DNA from: an uncultured Collinsella sp.
Lineage (GTDB): Bacteria; Actinomycetota; Coriobacteriia; Coriobacteriales; Coriobacteriaceae
NCBI GenBank assembly: GCA_902478875.1
Contig: CABSMZ010000092.1
Location: 1 to 7,646, forward strand
Reading direction: 5' to 3'
Length of the DNA: 7,646 bases
The notes under the pieces were generated by a model that saw nothing but the letters and a program-made list of their open reading frames with translations, did no database searches and had not been told where the DNA came from. The position numbers and the translations under genes are program-made. Positions 1 through 6,437 of this stretch are shown piece by piece. Each line of letters begins with the position of its first letter. Positions within the stretch are counted from its first letter, which is position 1.

Positions 1-905
1 CGTGCGACATTTAATCGAATTAGGCCTCGCTTGTAGAACGATAACTCTTCAATATTGATGCCGATAAACGATTCGAGCGCGATAACCTGTACGCGATTGC
101 CGAGTCCCTCACTTTCGAACAGTCCGTAAGCGAAGGAAACTTTATCGTGGGGGACAACGACGATGGGCCGAATGCCATTTCGAATGTTATCTCGGCATCG
201 ATCGGTCAATTTGGCCATTGGCGATACAGTCACATGAAATGCAGCATCATTGATTTGGAAATCGCCAGAACGGTCTGTCTGCTGGTCGGCGGCGTTTGAG
301 TTGTCCTTTCCGATTTCTATGGTTGGAAATAACATCTCTAGTTTTGCACCTACCAGGTGCTGTGCGACGGTACCCGTTGGCTTATCGGACCGTAGGCTTG
401 CTTCGGCTAGGATATCATCGACAATGACAGAAATTGGTTTTTGAAGATCGATTTCGACTTTGATTCTCTGCCGGTTAAAGAAATCGACCTGGATTCGCTC
501 GACGAAGAAATTGGCGATTGCATTCGCAGCTTCAAGACGAGTGTCTTCGCAAGTGTCACTGGGTAGGGCAGAGTTGATAATTGTGGCAAGCTCAAGCGCC
601 ATCGGGAGTGTGCCGCGTGAGGTTCTGCCGCCCTCTGATGCGAAGGCACGCGTTTCCCCATGTCTGGCTAAAACTGTTTTGATGCATGCTCCACTTAGGC
701 CTCGTACTTGGCTCCCCTTGTCCGATTGCACATAATCGTCGGTGAGCGGAAAACGGTTTTGCAACAGCTCGCTTATGCCTATGCCAACCGCCATGACGTT
801 ACGGTTGACGTTGCCTCGCTTGCTGCGCTTGGATTCGTACCAGAGTTCAATGGCATCCAAGATGTCTTTATCGGGCTCGCTCAAGGAGCAATTGGTCATT
901 TCCAT
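1..905 (-). CDS. DUF4928-type protein, probable type II restriction endonuclease (3' end outside window)
   Basis: The minus strand is open from the ATG at 905 to the window edge, giving 301 residues without a stop. The start reads MEMTNCSLSE and has a GGAG (plus-strand CTCC, 913-916) about 9 nt upstream. The gene overlaps the last 38 bp of the methyltransferase, the usual M-then-R order of a type II system. Visible blocks are GLSGACIKTVLARHGE (69-84), SEGGRTSRGT (90-99), HLVGAKLEML (183-192) and SGDFQINDAAFHVTVSP (213-229). I recognise this layout as the DUF4928 family, which commonly sits beside C5 methyltransferases. The last two blocks resemble the helix and strand core of a PD-(D/E)xK nuclease, with Asp215 as a candidate metal ligand, but HVT stands where ExK would be expected. 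Nuclease function is inferred from context and this weak core. Target sequence is unknown. The coding call is firm, the function less so. Confidence 0.8.
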   Translation of the reverse strand, partial: MEMTNCSLSEPDKDILDAIELWYESKRSKRGNVNRNVMAVGIGISELLQNRFPLTDDYVQSDKGSQVRGLSGACIKTVLARHGETRAFASEGGRTSRGTLPMALELATIINSALPSDTCEDTRLEAANAIANFFVERIQVDFFNRQRIKVEIDLQKPISVIVDDILAEASLRSDKPTGTVAQHLVGAKLEMLFPTIEIGKDNSNAADQQTDRSGDFQINDAAFHVTVSPMAKLTDRCRDNIRNGIRPIVVVPHDKVSFAYGLFESEGLGNRVQVIALESFIGINIEELSFYKRGLIRLNVA

Positions 906-2028
906 TATTGTCCACTCCGTTCCTTGAAGACATAAGCGCGGGTTTGACTGCATTTTTTATAAGCCAAGTGACAACTGGCACGGCAACTGCATCGCCGAAT
1001 GCGTAGCGAATCTGAGCATCCGAGAAGCCGCTAAACTGACATGAGTCAGCACCTTGGAGACGGGCATATTCAGTTCCAGTCATCCAGCGAACTTCTATCT
1101 TTCCGTTTTCGCATATAACGACTGCCTGTCTTGATGAGCCGCCGCGAGCCGTTCTTAGACATCCGGCAATTTCTTCTTCACGGATTTCCCAGCGCACAAC
1201 GCCCGATCGCGTGCGACGGTAAGCAGTGCGAACAATTCTTTCTTTGGCATTTAAGAAGCGCTGAAGGCGCTCTGCTTGATGCGGTGCAAGTGAGTCGATA
1301 AATGCTTGTACTTGGTTTTTGTTCCACCAACGCTTGTCGTTCTCGGGAATATTTTCAACAACCGTTGCAAGGCCCGTCATGCGAAGTGGACTTGGCTCGT
1401 TTAGGTGAGAGACGTGCGTAATGAGTGAAGGGTCGGAGTGAATCCAGGAGACCTTTTCAGGTCGAAGCGAGGAATCGAGTCGGCTGTTGGGAAGAGGGTT
1501 TTTTAATCCGACGACAAACATGCGGGGGCGTGACTGGGGAAGCCAGTGCCGTGCATCGATAAAATAAGCGTCGCATGAATAGCCTAAACGATTAAATTCC
1601 TGGCAAACGAGTCTAAAGTCATCACTGTTATTAGACGTGGCAAGGCCGATGACATTTTCGAGAACAAGTGCCCTCGGGGCACGATCGCTCATTCCTTCGA
1701 TGGCCTTAATAAAGCCAAAGAACGCGCTAGACTCTTTGCCAGAGATAAGTCCCTCCCTGTTTCCCGCGAGAGATAAGTTTGTGCAAGGGCTTGACGCCCA
1801 TGCGATGTCGGCTTGAGGTATTAGGTCGGGGTCGAGTGTGTGGACATCCTGCTCGACTAGATGTTCATCGCCCCAACACTGGCTGTACATGGCGCATTTA
1901 GTATGGTCTATGTCATTTGCCCAGATTGTTTTGATTCCGGCTTTTGCCATGCCGGCACGAGCCAAGCCAATGCCTGAAAAAAACTCAAGCGCGGTTAGTT
2001 GTGGCGAGAACTGCAGAATGTTGTGCAT
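868..2028 (-). CDS. C5-cytosine DNA methyltransferase of a type II restriction-modification pair
   Basis: This is a complete 386-residue enzyme that transfers a methyl group from S-adenosylmethionine to carbon 5 of cytosine in a specific DNA site, protecting it from the partner nuclease. The canonical motifs appear in order: motif I FFSGIGLARAG (16-26, SAM binding), motif IV SSPCTNLSLAG with nucleophile Cys82 (79-89), motif VI ENV (124-126), motif VIII QSRPR (165-169), motif IX around RTARGGSSRQ, and motif X GDAVAVPVV (345-353). The variable stretch between VIII and IX (roughly 180-290) is the target recognition domain; I cannot read its specificity. PCT replaces the more common PCQ of motif IV. 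The start at 2028 is the first ATG in frame, and only a weak GAAAG precedes it. The gene is A+T-rich compared with metF and glnN, suggesting acquisition by transfer. It overlaps the downstream putative nuclease gene and is probably cotranscribed with it. Confidence 0.95.
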   Translation of the reverse strand: MHNILQFSPQLTALEFFSGIGLARAGMAKAGIKTIWANDIDHTKCAMYSQCWGDEHLVEQDVHTLDPDLIPQADIAWASSPCTNLSLAGNREGLISGKESSAFFGFIKAIEGMSDRAPRALVLENVIGLATSNNSDDFRLVCQEFNRLGYSCDAYFIDARHWLPQSRPRMFVVGLKNPLPNSRLDSSLRPEKVSWIHSDPSLITHVSHLNEPSPLRMTGLATVVENIPENDKRWWNKNQVQAFIDSLAPHQAERLQRFLNAKERIVRTAYRRTRSGVVRWEIREEEIAGCLRTARGGSSRQAVVICENGKIEVRWMTGTEYARLQGADSCQFSGFSDAQIRYAFGDAVAVPVVTWLIKNAVKPALMSSRNGVDNNGNDQLLLERAR

Positions 2029-2136
2029 GTACTGGCTTTCAGATAGTTGTTATTTGGCATCTTATGGTACTTGTTTGTGAGGACATTCGCTTACATACGG
2101 ATGAGATTCCCTCGATACCGTGCCATCATTGACATT
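2029..2136. other. Spacer between methyltransferase and methionine synthase reactivation gene
   Basis: These 108 bases lie upstream of the methyltransferase and downstream of the reactivation gene, both on the minus strand, so the methyltransferase promoter should be here. I see no convincing -35/-10 pair. I also see no stem followed by a T-run that would end the metF transcript. Read-through from metF into the restriction-modification pair is therefore possible. This is a likely edge of the acquired block. Confidence 0.4.
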
Positions 2137-2928
2137 TTATTCAGAATGCGAATAGCAGGTGGTATGGGTGGCGCGGAAGCGGCAGTGCTCGCGCATGCGG
2201 CAGATATTGCAGGTGGGGCGGCTCTGGGCGTCGTGGACTTCGCCGTCGAACAGGCCGATCACCGCGGTCACGCTCTTGGTGGGCATGAGCAGGCTGGTCG
2301 GCGTGACGGTAAGCCCGATGAGCCGCGTGGCGTTGAGCGCATTGACGATCGAGCGCTGGGCCGAGAGCGGGCAGTCGCCGTAGCCGGGGCTAAAGCGCCA
2401 GTTGCCGGCGAGTCCGTGTGCGGCGGCGTCCGTCTTGACCTGCTGGTCCATTTGCTCAACGGCGGCTTCCACGTAAGCGGAGCACGCGGCGTCGAGCACG
2501 GCGCCCTCCAGGGGATGTTGGGCTCCCGTGGTGCGCAGGCGACGCTCGGCGTCCATGCCGAGGGTACATGCCATGAGCGCGGCAAAGCGGGCATCTTTGA
2601 GATGTCGATAGATATCGCGACCTCGCAGCTCAACGTTGGTGCCGACCAAGCGAATGCAAGGCTCACTTTGTTCGTCCACGCCCGTGGCATCGACGGCAAA
2701 CACGCGGCGCACGCCACGGGGCTCAATGTCAAGTTCCAGACGCTCGACCACAAGCTCAATACGTCGTGACAGCTCGGGCTCGATCTGCTGGCCGCCGTAA
2801 CCCAGATACCGCAGCATCTCGGCACGGTCGACACGGGGATGGTGCGCAGCATCGACACGGTAAAGCGCCGGCGACGCAAGGTCGGCCGGCACTTCGACAG
2901 CGGTTGTATCGATGTGCGGTTTTTCCAT
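2137..2928 (-). CDS. Stand-alone methionine synthase reactivation (vitamin B12-dependent activation domain) protein
   Basis: The 263-residue protein corresponds to the C-terminal activation domain of cobalamin-dependent methionine synthase. That domain binds S-adenosylmethionine and, with an electron donor, remethylates oxidised cob(II)alamin so MetH can cycle again. Evidence is the RFSPGYGDCP block (178-187), matching the R-x3-GY SAM-binding signature, followed by LMPTKSVTAVIGL and a C-terminal cysteine cluster Cys240-x2-Cys243-x5-Cys249. Separate reactivation proteins are known, for example Thermotoga maritima TM0269 serving TM0268. MetH itself is not in this window. The start at 2928 overlaps the metF stop as TAATG, implying translational coupling. 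A longer frame runs upstream to 3237, but it lies inside metF and has no homology that I can see. The C-terminal cysteines hint at a metal or Fe-S site, which is inference only. Confidence 0.85.
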   Translation of the reverse strand: MEKPHIDTTAVEVPADLASPALYRVDAAHHPRVDRAEMLRYLGYGGQQIEPELSRRIELVVERLELDIEPRGVRRVFAVDATGVDEQSEPCIRLVGTNVELRGRDIYRHLKDARFAALMACTLGMDAERRLRTTGAQHPLEGAVLDAACSAYVEAAVEQMDQQVKTDAAAHGLAGNWRFSPGYGDCPLSAQRSIVNALNATRLIGLTVTPTSLLMPTKSVTAVIGLFDGEVHDAQSRPTCNICRMREHCRFRATHTTCYSHSE

Positions 2929-3800
2929 TACCCCAGGCGCTCCATAATGGTCGCGGCGATCGCAGGACGGTTCATAGTGTACAGGTGCAGGCCGTCGGCG
3001 CCGTGCTCCTTGAGGTCGCAAAGCTGGCGGGCGGCATAATCTACACCGGCTGCCTGCAGGCTCTCGGGGTCGTTCTCGTACTTGGCGAGAATCTTGATGA
3101 CGGGGGAGGGCAGCGACGCGCCGCACATAAAGACCATGCGGCTGATCTGCGACTTGCCCATAAACGGCATGATGCCCGCGGTAATGGGCACGGTGATGCC
3201 GGCCTTGTCGGCAAGCTCGCGAAAACGGTAGAAGCACTCGTTATCAAAGAAGAGCTGTGTCACAAAGAAGCTCGCGCCGGCGTCCTGTTTTTGCTTGAGG
3301 TGTTCGACCGAGAGGTTGAGATCCTCACAGGCAATGTGGCCCTCGGGGTAGGCTGCGGCGCCCACGCAAAAGCCGGCGTCGACGAGCTCGGGGATGAGGT
3401 CGCGGGCGTAGGCGTAGTCGGAGGCGGGCTTGTCGTCCTCGGTCGCGCCGGCAGGGAGATCGCCACGCAGGGCCAGAATGTTTTCAACGCCGGCGGTGCG
3501 ATACTCGTCGATCTTGGCGGCGATGTCGGCGTGGGTGCGGCCCACGCAGGTGAGGTGTGCCACCGAGGGCGTGTCGAATTCGCTCGAAATCATATGCGCG
3601 ATGGGGGCGGTGGTGGCACCGTTGCTCGAGCCGCCGGCCGAGCAGGTGACCGAGACAAAGCTCGGCGAAAGCTTGCACAGATTGCCTGCCACTTCGCGAG
3701 CCGTGTCGAGGGTGAGCTCGCCCTTGGGCGGGAACATCTCAAACGAAACGGGCGCGGTGCCCTGGGATGCTGCCTGCTTAAAAACCTCGTCGACGCGCAT
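2928..3800 (-). CDS. metF: Methylenetetrahydrofolate reductase
   Basis: MetF is a cytoplasmic FAD enzyme that reduces 5,10-methylene-tetrahydrofolate to 5-methyl-tetrahydrofolate, the methyl donor for methionine synthase. The 290-residue product is close to the usual bacterial length of about 290-300. Visible signatures are FEMFPPK with the catalytic Glu21 (Glu28 in E. coli), TCSAGGSS (52-59), LALRGDLP with Asp114 (Asp120 in E. coli, near the flavin), TQLFFD with Gln182 (Gln183 in E. coli), GIMPF (209-213) and HLYTMNRP (272-279). The start at 3800 is chosen because GAGGAG lies 6 nt upstream. The frame stays open 22 codons further to 3866, but that extension has no ribosome site and runs through a putative promoter and dyad. 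The gene is the first of a two-gene unit with the methionine synthase reactivation protein. Confidence 0.96.
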   Translation of the reverse strand: MRVDEVFKQAASQGTAPVSFEMFPPKGELTLDTAREVAGNLCKLSPSFVSVTCSAGGSSNGATTAPIAHMISSEFDTPSVAHLTCVGRTHADIAAKIDEYRTAGVENILALRGDLPAGATEDDKPASDYAYARDLIPELVDAGFCVGAAAYPEGHIACEDLNLSVEHLKQKQDAGASFFVTQLFFDNECFYRFRELADKAGITVPITAGIMPFMGKSQISRMVFMCGASLPSPVIKILAKYENDPESLQAAGVDYAARQLCDLKEHGADGLHLYTMNRPAIAATIMERLG

Positions 3801-3806
3801 ATCGTG

Positions 3807-3812
3807 CTCCTC
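3807..3812 (-). promoter_or_regulatory. metF ribosome binding site
   Basis: GAGGAG on the minus strand is 6 nt from the ATG at 3800. It decides this start against the in-frame codons further upstream. Confidence 0.85.
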
Positions 3813-3843
3813 TAGATACGTAATAGTGTGATGTGTTGTAAGG

Positions 3844-3871
3844 ATTCTACAGCACCACTGTGTCACGGTGG
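3844..3871 (-). promoter_or_regulatory. Candidate metF promoter with overlapping dyad operator
   Basis: On the minus strand TAGAAT (3844-3849) is a plausible -10, which would give a leader of about 35-40 nt before metF. Just upstream, 3855-3871 is a 17-nt dyad centred on 3863: CCAC, T, GTG, T, CAC, G, GTGG, with a single T/G mismatch between arms. It covers the spacer and -35 zone, and no good -35 hexamer is seen. This suggests a repressor or activator site, but no regulator family could be assigned. Confidence 0.4.
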
Positions 3872-3964
3872 AGTTTCACTCGTTATTCGGGGATACCAAT
3901 CAAAGATGCCTTGCTATCGGCTTTCTCTATAACAGAGCGGCTAATCTAGGCACGGACTATAAAG

Positions 3965-3990
3965 ACTGGTATCTGATGCAAAATACCAGT
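3965..3990. repeat. 8-bp perfect inverted repeat, possible operator
   Basis: ACTGGTAT (3965-3972) and ATACCAGT (3983-3990) are perfect inverted arms around a 10-nt centre. A further half-site ATACCA lies at 3893-3898. The T-tract needed for a terminator is missing on the plus strand and poor on the minus strand, so a protein-binding site is more likely than a terminator. Confidence 0.4.
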
Positions 3991-4109
3991 TAATAGAGCT
4001 CCATCCCAAATTGACTACCCTTAAACCATGGGGAGAGGTCTGCAATTTATGCAGTTGATTGGCTGTTGAGGGTGGCAACGCCGCCTCGATAGGGTAACCT
4101 CATTGATTG

Positions 4110-4147
4110 GTTTCGCGACAGCAACATAACGGTAATGTCGCGGAAAC
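4110..4147 (+). promoter_or_regulatory. Four-box GlnR-like operator and dyad upstream of glnN
   Basis: Four pentamers start at 4110, 4121, 4132 and 4143, each separated by exactly 6 nt: GTTTC, GCAAC, GTAAT, GAAAC. The actinobacterial (OmpR-type) GlnR operator is usually written gTnAC-n6-GaAAC repeated twice. The first three boxes each differ at one position and the fourth is perfect. The same stretch is also a dyad, 4110-4120 against 4136-4147, an 11-bp match with one bulged G at 4143. Its place about 80 nt upstream of glnN fits nitrogen control. It could instead be an RNA stem in the glnN leader. Whether this organism has an OmpR-type GlnR is not known from the window. Confidence 0.4.
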
Positions 4148-4151
4148 ACGG

Positions 4152-4205
4152 CGAGTCTAAGCTATGACTCGTTCGTTAGTAATCAACACCGCTTCTCACG
4201 CGGTG
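4152..4205 (+). promoter_or_regulatory. Two tandem short hairpins in the glnN leader
   Basis: CGAGTC (4152-4157) pairs with GACTCG (4166-4171), and CACCGC (4187-4192) pairs with GCGGTG (4200-4205). Both are perfect 6-bp stems with loops of 8 and 7 nt. The second ends 8 nt before the glnN ribosome site. Neither has a T-run, so they are not terminators. A role in mRNA stability or translation is possible but unproven. Confidence 0.35.
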
Positions 4206-4212
4206 CCGATAC

Positions 4213-4220
4213 GAAGGGAG
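4213..4220 (+). promoter_or_regulatory. glnN ribosome binding site
   Basis: GAAGGGAG lies 6 nt before the ATG at 4227. This favours that start over the in-frame ATG at 4164, which has no such site and would add 21 residues unlike the family. Confidence 0.85.
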
Positions 4221-4226
4221 TTCCGT

Positions 4227-6314
4227 ATGGCCGAACTTACTGACCGCTTCGGGACCATGGTGTTCTCTGAGGAAGTCATGAAGGACTACCTCCCCAAGGA
4301 CATTTGGAAGCGCCTTGCTGCAACCCTCGAGGGCGGTGAGCCGCTCGACCTGGATGTGGCCAACGCCGTTGCCCATGCCATGAAGGTCTGGGCCATCTCC
4401 AAGGGCGCGACGCACTACGCGCACTGGTTCCAGCCGCTTTCGGGCATTACTTCCGAGAAGCACGACAGCTTCCTGGAGCCCAACCACGACGGCACCGCCA
4501 TTACCAAGTTTACGGGCAAGAACCTCATCCAGGGCGAGCCCGATGCCTCGAGCTTCCCCAACGGCGGCCTGCGTGCTACCTTCGAGGCCCGTGGCTACAC
4601 CGCTTGGGACCCCACTAGCCCCGCCTTTATCAAGGACGATGTCCTGTGCATCCCCACGGCTTTCTGCTCCTACACGGGCGAGGCCCTGGACAAGAAGACC
4701 CCGCTGCTGCGTTCCATGACCGCGCTCTCGCGTGAGTCTAAGCGCGTTTTGGCGCTGTTCGGTAAGACCCCCAAGAAGGTCGTTCCTTCCGTGGGCGACG
4801 AGCAGGAGTACTTCCTGATCAAGAAGGACGCCTACCGCAAGCGCAAGGACCTGGTCATTACCGGCCGCACCCTCTTTGGTGCTGCTCCATGCAAGGGTCA
4901 GGAGCTCGAGGAGCACTACTTTGGCGCTATCCGCCCCACCGTCTCGGCCTATATGAAGGATCTGGACGATGAGCTGTGGGCGCTTGGCATTCCCGCCAAG
5001 ACCAAGCACAACGAGGTTGCTCCCTGCCAGCATGAGCTTGCCCCCGTCTATGGCGAAGTCAACGAGGCCATCGACCAGAATCTGGTCATGATGGAGAAGA
5101 TGAAGCTCATCGCCTCCCGCCACGACTTGGTCTGCCTGCTGCACGAGAAGCCCTTTGAGGGCATCAATGGTTCGGGCAAGCACAACAACTGGTCGCTTGG
5201 CACCGAGTCCGAGAATCTGCTCGATCCGGGCGACACTCCGCTCGACAACCTGCAGTTCATCGTCTTCCTCACCGCGGTGATCGAGGCCGTCGATAACTAT
5301 CAGGAGCTCCTGCGTGCCTCCGTTGCCTCGGCCGGTAACGACCATCGTCTGGGCGCCAACGAGGCTCCTCCGGCGATTATGTCCATCTTCCTGGGCGACC
5401 AGCTTACCGAGGTCGTCGAGAAGATCATCGATGGCAAGGCTTCCGTCCATGCCACGCGCGGCGTGCTCGACTTGGGCGCCGATACTCTGCCCAAGCTGAT
5501 GCAGGACAACACCGACCGCAACCGCACCTCCCCGTTTGCCTTCACCGGCAACAAGTTCGAGTTCCGTGCCTGCGGCTCCGAGCAGAACGTCTCCGACTCC
5601 AACCTGGTGCTCGATGCCGCCGTGGCCAAATCGCTCAAGTCCTTCGCCGACGCACTCGAGGGTACGCCCGAGGATAAGTTCCAGGACGCCGCGCTCGAGT
5701 ACTGCAAGAAGGTGCTGACCGATCACCAGCGCATCCTGTTCTCCGGCGACGGTTACTCCGACGAGTGGCCCATCGAGGCCGAGAAGCGCGGCCTTGCCAA
5801 CAACAAGACCACGGCCGACGCCCTGCCCGCCTTTGTTTCCGATAAGGCTATCGCGCTCTTTGAGGAGACGGGTGTCCTGACCAAGGCCGAGGCCCAGTGC
5901 CGCTACGACTGCAAGCTCGAGAAGTACAACAAGCTCATGAACATCGAGGCCACCACGATGGTTCGCGAGGCGCGTCGTACCTATCGCCCGGTCATTACCG
6001 CCTATGCCACCAAGGTCGCTAAGGGCCTTGAGACTATTCGTGCCGCCGGTGCCGAGGCCGCCATGCAGTGCGAGCAGAACACGCTCAACAAGCTCTGCAA
6101 CGGTATCACCACCATCAACGACTCCATCAAGGCGCTCGACGCCGTGCATCAGAAGGCCGAGGCCCTCGATGGCCAGGAGCAGGCCAACGTGTATGCACAC
6201 GAGGTCGTTCCCGCTATGGATACGCTGCGTGCCGCCGTGGATGCCATGGAGGAGATCGTGGCCGCCGACTACTGGCCGGTCCCGACCTACGACGACATCC
6301 TGTTCTACGTGTAG
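4227..6314 (+). CDS. glnN: Type III glutamine synthetase (GlnN)
   Basis: GlnN makes glutamine from glutamate, ammonium and ATP. The 695-residue product matches the roughly 700-residue type III family and is far longer than GlnA (about 440-470). Active-site blocks are WFQPLSGITSEKHDSF (67-82), GGLRATFEARGYTAWDPTSP (113-132), GDEQEYFL with metal-binding glutamates (190-197), NEVAPCQHELAPVY (262-275), NGSGKHNNWS (314-323), NDHRLGANEAPPAI (371-384) and the arginine-rich block 430-451 beginning DRNRTSPFAFTGNKFEFR. The C-terminal 230 residues are helical and rich in Ala, Glu and Lys, as in the family. The gene is monocistronic: it has its own leader and a strong terminator 32 nt after the stop. Type III enzymes are typical of anaerobic gut bacteria and are generally nitrogen-regulated. 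The upstream boxes are consistent with that. A long open frame on the opposite strand is a codon-bias shadow. Confidence 0.97.
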   Translation: MAELTDRFGTMVFSEEVMKDYLPKDIWKRLAATLEGGEPLDLDVANAVAHAMKVWAISKGATHYAHWFQPLSGITSEKHDSFLEPNHDGTAITKFTGKNLIQGEPDASSFPNGGLRATFEARGYTAWDPTSPAFIKDDVLCIPTAFCSYTGEALDKKTPLLRSMTALSRESKRVLALFGKTPKKVVPSVGDEQEYFLIKKDAYRKRKDLVITGRTLFGAAPCKGQELEEHYFGAIRPTVSAYMKDLDDELWALGIPAKTKHNEVAPCQHELAPVYGEVNEAIDQNLVMMEKMKLIASRHDLVCLLHEKPFEGINGSGKHNNWSLGTESENLLDPGDTPLDNLQFIVFLTAVIEAVDNYQELLRASVASAGNDHRLGANEAPPAIMSIFLGDQLTEVVEKIIDGKASVHATRGVLDLGADTLPKLMQDNTDRNRTSPFAFTGNKFEFRACGSEQNVSDSNLVLDAAVAKSLKSFADALEGTPEDKFQDAALEYCKKVLTDHQRILFSGDGYSDEWPIEAEKRGLANNKTTADALPAFVSDKAIALFEETGVLTKAEAQCRYDCKLEKYNKLMNIEATTMVREARRTYRPVITAYATKVAKGLETIRAAGAEAAMQCEQNTLNKLCNGITTINDSIKALDAVHQKAEALDGQEQANVYAHEVVPAMDTLRAAVDAMEEIVAADYWPVPTYDDILFYV

Positions 6315-6345
6315 AGCGTAACTGACATATCGTCACGGTATTGAG

Positions 6346-6377
6346 CCGGGGTCCGCATCATGTGGGCCCCGGTTTTT
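6346..6377 (+). terminator. Rho-independent terminator of glnN
   Basis: The stem is CCGGGGTCC (6346-6354) against GGGCCCCGG (6364-6372): 9 pairs including one G-T wobble, with a 9-nt loop. TTTTT (6373-6377) follows immediately. Confidence 0.93.
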
Positions 6378-6437
6378 GTTTGCGAAGGACGTTTAGGAGT
6401 CCGTTTTGCAACTGATTCGCCCACGTAATAAGGGGTC

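Larger units (their letters stand above)
3801..4226. other. Divergent intergenic region between metF and glnN
   Basis: There is no coding sequence here. The region serves both divergent genes and contains the metF dyad, an ACTGGTAT/ATACCAGT inverted repeat, four 11-nt-spaced boxes before glnN, and two short leader hairpins. The octamer TTGATTGG occurs three times: minus strand at 3896-3903, plus strand at 4055-4062 and 4103-4110. I found no SAM riboswitch or cobalamin riboswitch core in the orientation of either gene. Confidence 0.6.

Noticed and set aside
250..935. Several short plus-strand open frames near the left edge
   Set aside because: They are opposite the DUF4928 gene, which gives a continuous family-like protein, and none has a ribosome site or motif.
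2929..3237. N-terminal extension of the reactivation gene inside metF
   Set aside because: The extra residues are Arg/Pro/His-rich frame-shifted metF. The homologous part begins at the ATG at 2928, which overlaps the metF stop.
2047..3815. Long open frames on the plus strand across the reactivation gene and metF
   Set aside because: They are antisense to two recognisable genes, have low-complexity Gly/Ala/Arg/His composition, and show no motif. They are codon-bias shadows of G+C-rich genes.
3850..3865. CACCACTG resembling the conserved 3' box of cobalamin riboswitches
   Set aside because: It lies on the plus strand, pointing away from metF, and none of the other conserved riboswitch blocks are present. 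It is part of the 17-nt dyad.
4176..6200. A 674-codon open frame antisense to glnN
   Set aside because: It is Leu/Gly/Val-rich without motifs and lies entirely opposite an unmistakable glutamine synthetase.
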